Positions 7,741 to 14,597 of a DNA stretch of 14,597 bases are shown one piece after another. Within the stretch, counting starts at the first letter, position 1, and each line of letters begins with the position of its first letter. Made by a program: the position numbers and the translations under genes. The notes under the pieces are model-generated. The model had not been told where the DNA came from, did not search any database, and saw nothing but the letters and a program-made list of their open reading frames with translations. The stretch is from Ectocarpus siliculosus (lineage: Eukaryota > Sar > Phaeophyceae > Ectocarpales > Ectocarpaceae), in assembly GCA_000310025.1 (NCBI GenBank), contig FN648977.1, positions 1-14,597 of the forward strand, given 5' to 3'.

Positions 7741-7966
7741 GTCGGCGCGTGTTTTAAGTTATCACGCTCGCGGGCTCTTGTCGACAGCGTCTTGCACAAA
7801 GGATTCGAGTTCCTTGGTTATTAGAGAGTGACAGACGTGAGCAAGAAGAGGCAAAGCCTGCTGCACCAAGTCTGTCTATCGTACCCATATCTATCTCATC
7901 TGCGTAACCCCCTCGGAGATCTCGGAAACTTGTATGCATATCCTACCACCGAGTACACACACAGAC
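7718..7966 (-). repeat. Leader/LTR-like block, copy 2
   Basis: This block contains the same ordered motifs as 3752-4023: a dyad centre followed by GTGTTTGGGG, TTAGAGAGTGACAGAC near 7820, and the 7887-7966 block. The offset between the two copies is about 3.9 kb. Relative to the first copy, the last block carries insertions of 6 and 3 bases. The two blocks flank copy B, so they could be very old LTRs of that copy or the leaders of two separate copies. Confidence 0.6.
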
Positions 7967-8415
7967 ATATCGAGAACACATACACCACGCACTTTCGAGC
8001 GGGTTTGGTAGGTAGGTGTGCTCACCTGATTCCGTGTGCCTCGAACACGTATTCTCGTGGTCATTGCGCGGGGGTCTTATGAAGAGACCATCCTGCAGTA
8101 GCTCGCTATAGCAATACCCGGACGCAAACACTAGCTGGCCCTATGCTTATGCTTTGTAGAGGACTTGAACAGGCGGTTCAACCCCCCGAAAATGTCGAAA
8201 ATATCAAAACTGGCACTTAAGTTTGGCCGGCCCCTAAATGAATCAATGAATGATGAGCAAGTGTCCACACCGAGTTCCGCCCGGATCGTAGGCACTTTCC
8301 GGTGGGAAGGAGTGCTTTAGATCCATGGTAGATCCGTTGCTACTCTGCATCTAGAAACTTATCACAGCAGTGCACCGATATCATGTTCACCACGGCAGTC
8401 GCGATTCGTGCAACA

Positions 8416-8433
8416 TGCCTGCCATGGCAGGCA
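8416..8433. repeat. Perfect 18-bp palindrome TGCCTGCCA/TGGCAGGCA
   Basis: The two 9-base arms are exact reverse complements with no spacer, centred on an NcoI-like CCATGG. No other copy was noticed in the window. Function is unknown. Confidence 0.85.
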
Positions 8434-8513
8434 GCGGTTTATCTGGAAATCCGTTTCTCTCCCACTATACCTCCCGCCACATAGCTAAACTACGCCGACC
8501 TCGACCCGCATCG

Positions 8514-8795
8514 CGTTGGCACGGCTCACAGCTATCATTCAAACCATCCTTAACCCCAGTCGGACCAGTGGGCGCAGAGAAACGCCCACAAGCGGGGGCT
8601 CAGTGGCTCAACGGCCGGTGAAGCGGATAAGCTTGACTGCTCCACCAGGCCAAACTCTATGTAAAGGGTGCTGTGTGCCCTATCAAGACTTGCAATTCGT
8701 CGACACGGATCACAGCAATCATTCAAGCCATCGGACACGCCGATCAGACCAGTGGGTGCAGAGAAACGCCCACCCACGGGGCCTCAGTGGCTGAA
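8514..8795. repeat. Direct repeat of about 98 bp, period 184 bp, each unit with a hairpin
   Basis: Units at 8514-8611 and 8698-8795 match along their whole length, including CACAGC(T/A)ATCATTCAA, GACCAGTGGG, CAGAGAAACGCCCAC and CTCAGTGGCT, all offset by exactly 184 bp. Each holds a stem GTGGG(C/T)G/CGCCCAC around the loop CAGAGAAA at 8568-8589 and 8752-8773. The one stem change, C to T, leaves a G-U pair if transcribed. The 86-bp spacer is not obviously repeated after the second unit. Confidence 0.85.
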
Positions 8796-8915
8796 GACAG
8801 TAGGGCTTGCCCATTTGTCGAGAACTAAGGTTCCATAAGGTTCCCGGAATATTCTCGTTATTGTTCTGGTTCTGTTGTGCACACCTCCAGTAGTGACACC
8901 CTAGGCTTTCACCGT

Positions 8916-9031
8916 GCAGCAACCTAGCACTAACTGTGCACAGCAGCCTAGCCCTACAGCAATAGCCCTGCAACGTAGCCTTCACCACTCTTGCGCCGCG
9001 GCTTAGCCTAAACGGTACAGCAGCAACCTAG
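8916..9031. repeat. Degenerate CAGCAACCTAG-like repeats
   Basis: CAGCAACCTAG or close variants occur at 8917, 8941, about 8969 and 9021, interspersed with TAGCC(C/T)T words. The spacing is irregular. I call it a decayed short-period repeat and assign no function. Confidence 0.4.
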
Positions 9032-9135
9032 AACGTTAACCCCTTTGGGTCTAGGCTACTCGCCGGCTGAAAGGGTGGTCCGCAAGCCGCATGTTCCGTT
9101 TCGATGCTTTTTTTATTATTATTGGAACCAAAAAA

Positions 9136-9143
9136 TATAAAAA
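9136..9143 (+). promoter_or_regulatory. TATA-like box upstream of the two-exon gene
   Basis: TATAAAAA is followed by GC-rich sequence, and the first ATG of the gene model lies 416 bp downstream. The spacing would require a long 5' UTR or an unseen non-coding exon. The surrounding stretch is A/T-rich, so a chance match is quite possible. Confidence 0.2.
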
Positions 9144-9558
9144 CGGGGCGGAGAGAGTGCGGCGAGAGCGAGAAGTACAGCAAAACAGCCCGATGTACTT
9201 CTCCACAAGCAACAGCTATCTCCACCTGTAGGCCATGAGGGTAGCCCGCGACAGGGTGCAGGCCGAAGATAGGGTCATAGAAGGGTTGGTGCGTGGTCGG
9301 GGTGCGGCGGGTAGGGCAGGTTAGCCTTGTAGACATTGCAATGATCAGTCGTCAAGGTGCCAAAACAACTCTATTTCCAACATGTTGTAAATAATCAGTC
9401 AAAAGGGGGCAAAATGATCAGTGAAGACCCATAGCTGGTATATGACTTCTGTACTTCTCTGTCCCCACCCAATGTGAGCCCTGCCAGCTCTCTAGAGCTC
9501 CTGTAAACACAGAGCACACGAGCTACAGCAGCAGTAGCACGTTACACCGCCCCAAGCT

Positions 9559-11961
9559 ATGCAGCAAGCTATGGAATTGCCAGCACCAGACGTCGAGGCG
9601 TACAAGGCAGGCAACGCAACGGCCTGCCACGATCAATTGGTGTCTTTGATCGCCGACAACCCACCGTCGGAAGATGGAACAAGCAACAATCTGGCGCGTG
9701 CTTTCGCCTTCGAAATTGCCGCCGCCGTGGGAGGGGAGTATTGCCATCACGTGACCGAGCCCGCGCCCATGCCCAGCATGGCTCCTGCAGCAGCCAAGGT
9801 AGCTGCTGCCGATCACCCGGGTCTGTGCGGCGTGTACCACGCCCACATCATAGCTGCCGTGAAGACGCAGGACGTGCAAGCACGATCGGGCTCAACCACG
9901 GGGAACAAATACCGCAACCAAGTGAGTGCTTGCGTATGAGGAGGGGCGGGTGTGGTGTTGTTGTGTGTTGTTGTCGTTGTTGTTGTTGTACAAGCATGAG
10001 GAGCACGAAGCCAAGAGAGAAAGGAGAGCTTTGCTGGCCGTCGTAGATATACATGTAGATACGTTTCAGCAGCCCCTGCTGTGCTGGAGGTTATACACTG
10101 ACATGTTAGTGAAATAATGCCACCTGTTCATCTATTCAGCCGTGCAACAAACACGTCAGCAAGTAGACTAGAGTCACGTGTTGTATGCATGTAGGTAGAG
10201 AAACTCCTTCCTTCCTGCTGCTGCCCGCGAGTCGCTGTTAGAGTAAGCGCCTGCTGGGCGATGTGTCGTCGGCGGTGTCATGTACTGCTGTACGATGTTC
10301 TGTGTGTTCCATGTTGTTGGCCTCCTCCCTTATCTATGCCCTGCTCTTCGAAAATGACTGTCTGTGCCGGTGTCGGCGATATCGCTGATGCACCCGTCAC
10401 GACGCTAGGAAGTTGAGTTGGAAGTTGCATGCCGCCTTGAAACGCCGATATGCCCACTGCAGCGTGGCTGATGGGCACACTCCTCGCCTTCTCCGTCCAT
10501 ATGAATGTGTATGAAAGTAAGGCTCCGGTGACTGATGTGTGTACCGTATATGACACAAGATAACACACCCCCTGGCCCGATTTTCAAAGCTTGATTACTC
10601 GATGACGAAGAGGATACATAAACGAAATGATACATTGGGGAGTTTCGGAACCGTGTTCGACCAAAATAGATTTAGGTGGAAGTTCTAGATTTAGGTGGAA
10701 GGGTCTAGTTCTGGGAACGTTCCTCAAAGCGGGGGAACATCGAGCTCCTAAATCTGGAAAGGGACTTTCAGATTTAGAAAAGTAGAGGCTTGGCGCCGCT
10801 TTTTTCTAAATCGAAATCGCTTTCAGGAGACGATATAGATTTAAGGAGGAAGGAGCAAAGAGACCCACCACCACAACAACAACTTCTGTAGTATGGAGCT
10901 CCAGGCACCACGGAAGGTGCGGTTGTGTGGGCTCCATCGCTGCCAACGAAGAGAGGAGGTCAGACCTACACCTACCTGGGGGTTGGTTGCTCTGCGTGTG
11001 TGTGTGGAAGTGCGGTACGTATGAGGCGTGGAGCATTCCAAGAAAGAAAAAGCACGCGTGCGTGCGTGCGTGTGTTTGATCACCACCTGTCAGTCTGTTT
11101 TGTTGTTGTTGCTGCTGCTGGGTTGTTGCTGGGCAAGAGAAGAAGCGACACGAGGAAAAGAGGAAGATCAGACTTGTCTAGACGGCTCGGCGATGAGCTC
11201 TACTATATATATGTAATCGGGGTGTAGTGTGTGTGTGCGTCTGCTCTCTTCTTGTTTGCTTCTTCCTCTCTCTCTCTCTCCTCTCTTTCTCTCTCTCGTG
11301 GAAAACGCTATTTCTCTCGTTCGCACACAGCAACAAAAGAGAAGTGAGGCTCTTTGATCACCCTCCTCCTCACAGATTGCACTGTTGGTGCAGCCCCTCA
11401 ACTACATGCGTGCGTGGTCTGTGTCAACCTCCTCATCAACCTCCACACCGCCGTGTGTGTGTGTCTGCCGATGTGTGATGTGATGTTTCGATGCAGCAGC
11501 AGCTGTCCCTTTTTTTTTTTCTGCCGCCTTTCCGCGCCGGCGTGTTTTCTTGCCGCGTTCAACTCCGTGGTCTCCACAAAATAAAGTTCCGAGAACGTTC
11601 GTTACACCTAAATCGAAAAGTTGTCTTCCTAAATCGAGAAGTTGTTCCGAAACTCTCTATTTTCGAAAAGATCTCAACGAGACGGTTCCAACGCCGCCGT
11701 TTTCGGCGCTGTGAGTTTTCCTGCTGTTGAGAAATCGAGCTTTGAAAAACGGTCAAGGGGGTGTGTTATCTTGTGTCATATACGGTATCCTCGTCAACGC
11801 ATGCAATGCCACAGGCTTGCTTCGACGGGGCGATGGCCATGAATGCCCGAGGTAGGGGAGTGCAGCTCAAGAGGGCGGAGTGTTTCACGCACGCTTGTCG
11901 TGCGCTGTGGCCTGGAAACGAGGAATTGGAAGCCTCCGTAGTTGAGGCGTTCTCGTGCTAG
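9559..11961 (+). CDS. Two-exon gene of unknown function (exons 9559-9921 and 11815-11961)
   Basis: Exon 1 starts at the first ATG after an in-frame TAG at 9535-9537. It encodes 121 residues, ending exactly at a codon boundary before a strong donor, GTGAGT (9922-9927). Exon 2 follows an acceptor ending CCACAG at 11814, is in the matching phase 0, and encodes 48 residues to TAG at 11959-11961. The predicted protein is 169 residues: Ala-rich, with helical-looking stretches (around residues 46-58 and 91-102) and Cys at 23, 62, 90, 123, 144, 149 and 169. There is no signal peptide or membrane segment. I do not recognise the family. Support is the agreement of splice signals, phase and non-repetitive composition. 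Further exons, or a different acceptor, cannot be excluded. Confidence 0.5.
10544..10600 (+). repeat. Left terminal inverted repeat of the intronic element
   Basis: This is the 57-bp inverted partner of 11729-11785. The first 30 bases are identical, and five scattered differences occur in the inner 27. The preceding TA (10542-10543) is the presumed target duplication. Confidence 0.92.
10668..10846. repeat. Left subterminal GATTTAGG cluster
   Basis: AGATTTAGGTGGAAG occurs twice, at 10668-10682 and 10687-10701. Related words follow in both orientations: CCTAAATCT at 10747, AGATTTAG at 10770, CTAAATCG near 10806 and AGATTTAAGG at 10837. The right end has CCTAAATCGA at 11607-11616 and 11628-11637, so the cluster is mirrored. 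Such clusters are often transposase binding sites; that role is inferred here. Confidence 0.75.
11227..11298. repeat. GT and CT microsatellites inside the element
   Basis: A TG run at 11227-11236 is followed by a CT-rich run at 11265-11298. A GCGT tandem also lies at about 11056-11075. They sit in the interior of the intronic element and account for its short shadow open frames. Confidence 0.8.
11607..11637. repeat. Right subterminal CCTAAATCGA pair
   Basis: CCTAAATCGA occurs at 11607-11616 and 11628-11637, 21 bp apart, in inverse orientation to the left cluster. The pair lies about 150-180 bp inside the right end, comparable to the left cluster's distance from its end. Confidence 0.75.
11729..11785 (-). 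repeat. Right terminal inverted repeat of the intronic element
   Basis: This is the reverse complement of the left terminal repeat over 57 bp. It is followed by TA (11786-11787) and then host sequence leading into the exon 2 acceptor at 11814. Confidence 0.92.
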
Positions 11962-12500
11962 AGGCGCAAGCCGTCCTTCGCAAGACCTACTACTTGGACA
12001 TGTTGGCGTGTTGCAAACAAGTGCTATGTAGCTGTAGGTGTGTTCGACGTTGTCGTGGCTGAAGGCACAATGCTGTTTTGTCAGGGTCAAAGCCGGATGT
12101 TTTCGTTGGTCATGCTTTCAATTTGGCTTGTTGTTTTGATCGCCTCAACAACGGTCTCGGCCGTGCCGTGTTCCTGTGGTGTTGCCCCAAATAATGGAAG
12201 TACTGCAGGGTTAGGGGGTGCCGAGAAATACCGCCCTGTCTTCATTCGTGCTTGAAATGCCCCGTCCGGTCAAAGTGCTTGGATTGGAGAACAGCATGTT
12301 CAAGGGAAATTTGCCTACTTGTAGCCTGTGTGATGTGTTGGAACACGCCGGCCCTCGCGTGGTTGTCTTCCCTCCCTCCGCAATAGGTGGTACCCGTCGG
12401 CAATGATGTGAAGGTTGCAACAGTCCCTGGTGACTACACCCCGGTCTGAAGTAGGGTACAAAGACCGAAACACGGTTTCGATGTCCTGGTTGTTTGTGAT
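11962..12500 (+). other. Probable 3' UTR of the two-exon gene
   Basis: This T/G-rich sequence follows the exon 2 stop, with frequent TTGTGT and TGTTG words. A short hairpin, CGAAAC-ACG-GTTTCG, lies at 12466-12480. No poly(A) site can be fixed from the sequence. The small open frame at 12097-12255 is listed separately. Confidence 0.35.
12097..12255 (+). CDS. Possible small secreted protein, 52 residues
   Basis: From ATG at 12097 the frame encodes a short hydrophobic segment, MFSLVMLSIWLVVLIASTTV, then a Ser-Ala step and a Cys-Ser-Cys, resembling a signal peptide. The mature part would be only about 30 residues and unlike anything I recognise. It lies in the probable 3' UTR of the preceding gene, and GT-rich sequence often yields hydrophobic Val/Leu frames. 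A non-coding origin is more likely. Confidence 0.15.
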   Translation: MFSLVMLSIWLVVLIASTTVSAVPCSCGVAPNNGSTAGLGGAEKYRPVFIRA

Positions 12501-13550
12501 TCGTTGTGTTGGGCTTTGTTTGGGAGCTCGTGCGAGCGGGAGCGATCGGCTCTTTTGGGGGTTGTCTTAGCCCGACATGACGTCAGCGATGTCTGGTGGG
12601 GTGGGGCTTTTTTTTTGTGTTGTTCACGGTATAATCTACCTCATTCGGGATGCGCACACCCTTGGTGGGGTAATTGGCTTGTGACCACGACAGGCGCACG
12701 AGCCAGACGGATGTTAGCCGCTACTGAGCGGAGGCTGCAGCATGTGCTTCAGCGTCTTTTTATTTTTTCTGAAGAACAACAATATTGTAACAAGCAAAAG
12801 CGCGGCAACCACTCGAGCTCTCGCACAAAAAACCGTAGGGTTAGGAGTGTTTGCGCAAACATTGAAGAGACATGAAACGTGCATGCACGTTCAATCTGGC
12901 CATATCCACCGCCACGAACGGCACCAGCGCACAGCAAACTTTGGGCGTTCATGCGTTGCACACACATGCAAAACGGGTAGGTACAGAACCATGAAAGCAT
13001 AACATTCCTGTTGTGTGTTGTTACACATGTTTTACACAGTAAAGTAGTTTTACTGTTGGCGCTTGACCATTCGCCCCATCGATCTAGCAGCGAACGATAC
13101 CTCACCCAATTACCATTCACTGCGTTCGTCACACTTCGAGCGCCGAAACGTTGATTATCAAAATTGACCTACGAACATCACAGGCAGCAAACTACAAACC
13201 CAAGCCGGAACATTTCTGCCGTGGCAGCCCAGAAGCACAAAAAAACTGGTTCATCATTGCACACACCAGCCTCGCGATAAGTCGTGGTAATTCCTTCTTG
13301 TTGCTCTGGGAGGCATCAGAAAATACGACCCCCCGTACCGGTCGACATCCCTATCCATGTAAATAAGCACAATTGGCCGCCCTATGCCGGGTTCAATAAT
13401 ATATCGTTACACCGGGCGGCGTTGGCCCCCACACTCCCACAAGGAAACCCCCCCCCCCCCCGCCCCCCCCCTGATCGTATTCTGACGGCGGCGACGCCTT
13501 CCTTACTGGTACTCTGCTGCACGTGCCTAGAGCACACGGAAAAACAAAAA
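12501..13550. other. Intergenic stretch between the two-exon gene and the transposase
   Basis: No gene is supported here. The open frames (12504-12875 plus, 12749-13132 minus) show no domain. It holds a hairpin at 13036-13056 (ACAGTAAA/TTTACTGT, 5-base loop) and a C14-G-C9 tract at 13448-13471, which is G-rich on the transposase strand downstream of its stop. The right-hand part should contain the 3' end of the PiggyBac-type element, but I found no TTAA-flanked terminus. Confidence 0.5.
13036..13056. repeat. Perfect 8-bp stem hairpin
   Basis: ACAGTAAA at 13036-13043 is the inverse of TTTACTGT at 13049-13056, with the loop GTAGT. No run of T follows that would suggest a terminator. Function is unknown. 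Confidence 0.7.
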
Positions 13551-14296
13551 CTATGCTGGCGTCGCTTCCAACCAAGAGATTGGCTTGTACTTTCTCCGGG
13601 CGGCCCATTCCCTAGCGGCAACATGCGCTTCCGGTATTTTGTGACACTTCGTGCACAGGATCAACGCCCGGTCCTTCCCCTCCCCACCCGTGCAAGTATC
13701 ACACCAGCATACTCCACAAGTTCTAGTCCCAGTGTACGGACCGGCCGTCTTTTTGCAAGCCCCCCCACGACATACACGGGGTGAACGTGCGCCGTTCACG
13801 AGGTACGACTCAACAAGTTTCGTCGCGCGCCTCGCCCCATTCTCGGTGTGTCCTACATTGCACAAGGACATGAGGTGATTCGCGAGCCTACGGTCCCAGT
13901 CAACACGCTCCATCTTCATGGCCTTCTTGACGAGGGTTTGAAACTCGCGAAGCTCTGCCACCGTGAGGTCGCAACTGTCCGCCGCCGCCCCTCCCTGTGT
14001 GGCCTCCCCGGCGTCACCCACCCCCCCGTCTTGGGTCGCTGCCTCCAACGCCGCCGTACACTGCGGCTAGCACCCCAGCCCACTCGTAAAACAGGAGCCA
14101 CGCGTTGCTGACAGCTTGAGCGAACTTTTGGTCGAAGACACGCCTCCAGAAGAACGTCATCGGCCTGTGCGAATGGGCGTGGGCGCCTAGCCGCTGGTCC
14201 GCGACGTCGACGCCACCCATGTTCTTCACATAGTCCTTGCGAGCTAGTGGCTGCCTGCTCGACACTTTCTCGCCGTTGTTGTTCGCAGCTCGCTTC
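13551..14296 (-). pseudogene. PiggyBac-type transposase, C-terminal part, frameshifted
   Basis: The minus frame carries YVKNMGGVDVADQRLG, then SHRPMTFFWRRVFDQKFAQA and SNAWLLFYEW. This is the hallmark end of the PiggyBac DDE domain (DDE_Tnp_1_7), whose GGVD Asp, here 14206-14208, is the third catalytic acid. The frame stops at 14014-14016, right after a G7 run (14021-14027). Another frame, open from about 14066 to 13551, continues with a Cys-rich C-terminus (13772-13641: CRGGAC, CGVCWCDTC, LCTKCH), matching the zinc-binding tail of PiggyBac transposases. One frame change near the G-run separates the parts. A good acceptor, CTTTTTTCATATCTTCACAG, precedes 14296, so this is probably the last exon. 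The first two catalytic Asp would lie upstream, outside the window. Confidence 0.85.
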
Positions 14297-14597
14297 CTGT
14301 GAAGATATGAAAAAAGAAGATCGGCAGAAGTGTCAGGTTGATCGGAAAAAATACTACGGTGGGTGATGCACATGTAACCTTAGCCCGTGCCGCAGGCAAA
14401 ACAAACTTTCAATCTCACGATGGGAGTCTTTCACCTCCAGCAGAGAAGCATGCCCTCCCAAACCGCACTATATTTCCCCCATTGATCATGCCGTACAACA
14501 CACCGCCAACTTGTTTGGGAGAAAACCATGAAACAATTAATATACTCATCACTTTGTTGGGGAGACACGAACGGTACACAACGATTGGGTGCAGATC
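14297..14597 (-). other. Probable intron or upstream part of the PiggyBac-type gene
   Basis: The transposase frame has a TAA two codons above the ATG at 14371-14373, and the translation between there and 14297 does not look like PiggyBac. A pyrimidine-rich stretch ending ACAG at 14297-14300 reads as a 3' splice site. No upstream exon or donor can be fixed before the window ends. Confidence 0.45.

Larger units (their letters stand above)
7967..9558. other. Non-coding stretch upstream of the two-exon gene
   Basis: I find no supported gene here. It holds a perfect 18-bp palindrome at 8416-8433, a 184-bp-period direct repeat, a CAGCAACCTAG-like repeat, and a homopolymer-rich stretch around 9108-9143 with TATAAAAA at 9136-9143. 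Three ATGATCAGT-like words occur between 9338 and 9425. The open frames on either strand (8719-8988, 9028-9336 minus) have no recognisable content. Confidence 0.5.
10544..11785. mobile_element. Non-autonomous terminal-inverted-repeat DNA transposon, 1,242 bp, TA target duplication
   Basis: The left end, beginning CCGTATATGACACAAGATAA at 10544, is matched in inverse by the right end at 11785. The inverted repeats are 57 bp (10544-10600 and 11729-11785) with five mismatches by eye, the outer 30 bp being identical. TA flanks both ends (10542-10543 and 11786-11787). No open frame inside could encode a transposase, so it must be moved by another element. Inner motifs are also mirrored: GAGTTTCGGAAC at 10640-10651 with its inverse at 11644-11655, and the palindrome GAACGTTC at 10715-10722 and 11593-11600. 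The interior (about 10990-11480) is GT- and CT-microsatellite-rich and unlike the ends, so it may be acquired DNA. A TA duplication suggests Tc1/mariner-like mobilisation, but the terminal bases do not let me name a superfamily. Confidence 0.9.
9922..11814 (+). other. Predicted intron of the two-exon gene, holding a DNA transposon
   Basis: The donor is CAA|GTGAGT and the acceptor GCCACAG|G. The early intron is GT-rich (9955-9990). Removing the 1,242-bp element and one TA leaves about 649 bp of native intron. The element ends 29 bp upstream of the exon, so the native polypyrimidine tract and branch site are separated from the acceptor. A CTGAT word at 10532-10536 fits a CTRAY branch point and would sit about 36 bases from the acceptor in the uninserted allele. 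That assignment is speculative. Confidence 0.45.

Noticed and set aside
7718-8130. Copia primer-binding site for initiator tRNA
   Set aside because: I looked for a TGGTATCAGAGC-like string on the minus strand downstream of the presumed LTR and did not see one, so the LTR reading remains unproven.
12749-13132. Minus-strand open frame of 127 codons
   Set aside because: No recognisable domain, Cys/Trp/Arg composition of random reading, and no supporting splice or promoter signal.
13284-13784. Plus-strand open frame of 166 codons
   Set aside because: Its right half overlaps the Cys-rich tail of the PiggyBac-type transposase on the other strand, and it has no motif of its own.
14537-14540. TTAA as a PiggyBac target site
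   Set aside because: It lies on the upstream side within the presumed gene or intron, has no terminal repeat beside it, and TTAA is common in this AT-rich stretch.

Overview
The window looks like eukaryotic nuclear DNA made mostly of transposable elements. The evidence is a spliceable host gene model (GTGAGT donor, AG acceptor, roughly 1.9 kb intron), long GC-rich trinucleotide and minisatellite repeats, copia-type Gag sequence, PiggyBac-type transposase sequence, and a non-autonomous DNA transposon. A stramenopile such as a brown alga would fit the intron size and the GCC/CAG-rich composition. That assignment is a guess from style, not a proven identity. I see no prokaryotic operon, CRISPR array, rRNA or tRNA.

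Layout. (1) 1-495 has no recognisable gene. (2) 540-1072 is a satellite of about 193-bp period built from short TTCTGTG/CTACAGAA words. (3) 1292-3517, minus strand, is a broken Gag-like gene (copy A): coiled coil, poly-Q, CCHC zinc knuckle, a damaged second knuckle, three 60-bp repeats, then a 111-bp (37-residue) Ala/Gly-rich repeat array. (4) 3544-4023 is its repeat-rich leader or LTR-like DNA. (5) 4024-5058 is AT-richer DNA with small repeats. (6) 5059-7534, minus strand, is copy B of the same family: copia-type Gag core, a first zinc knuckle destroyed by stop codons, an intact second knuckle, a shorter 37-residue repeat array and a doubtful protease remnant. (7) 7563-7966 is the leader/LTR-like block of copy B, including a perfect 28-bp palindrome. 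(8) 7967-9558 is non-coding with a 184-bp-period direct repeat. (9) 9559-11961, plus strand, is a two-exon gene model of unknown function. Its intron contains a complete 1,242-bp terminal-inverted-repeat element (10544-11785) flanked by TA. (10) 11962-13550 is probable 3' UTR and intergenic DNA. (11) 13551-14296, minus strand, is the C-terminal part of a frameshifted PiggyBac-type transposase whose upstream exons lie at or beyond the right edge.

How the parts relate. Copies A and B are head-to-tail relatives with complementary damage: each has kept the zinc knuckle that the other has lost. They share the unusual 37-residue repeat array downstream of the knuckles. The best candidates for undescribed biology are this Gag plus 37-residue-repeat retroelement family and the intronic inverted-repeat element with its subterminal GATTTAGG clusters. 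I found no evidence of a defence system, biosynthetic cluster or other multi-gene machine.
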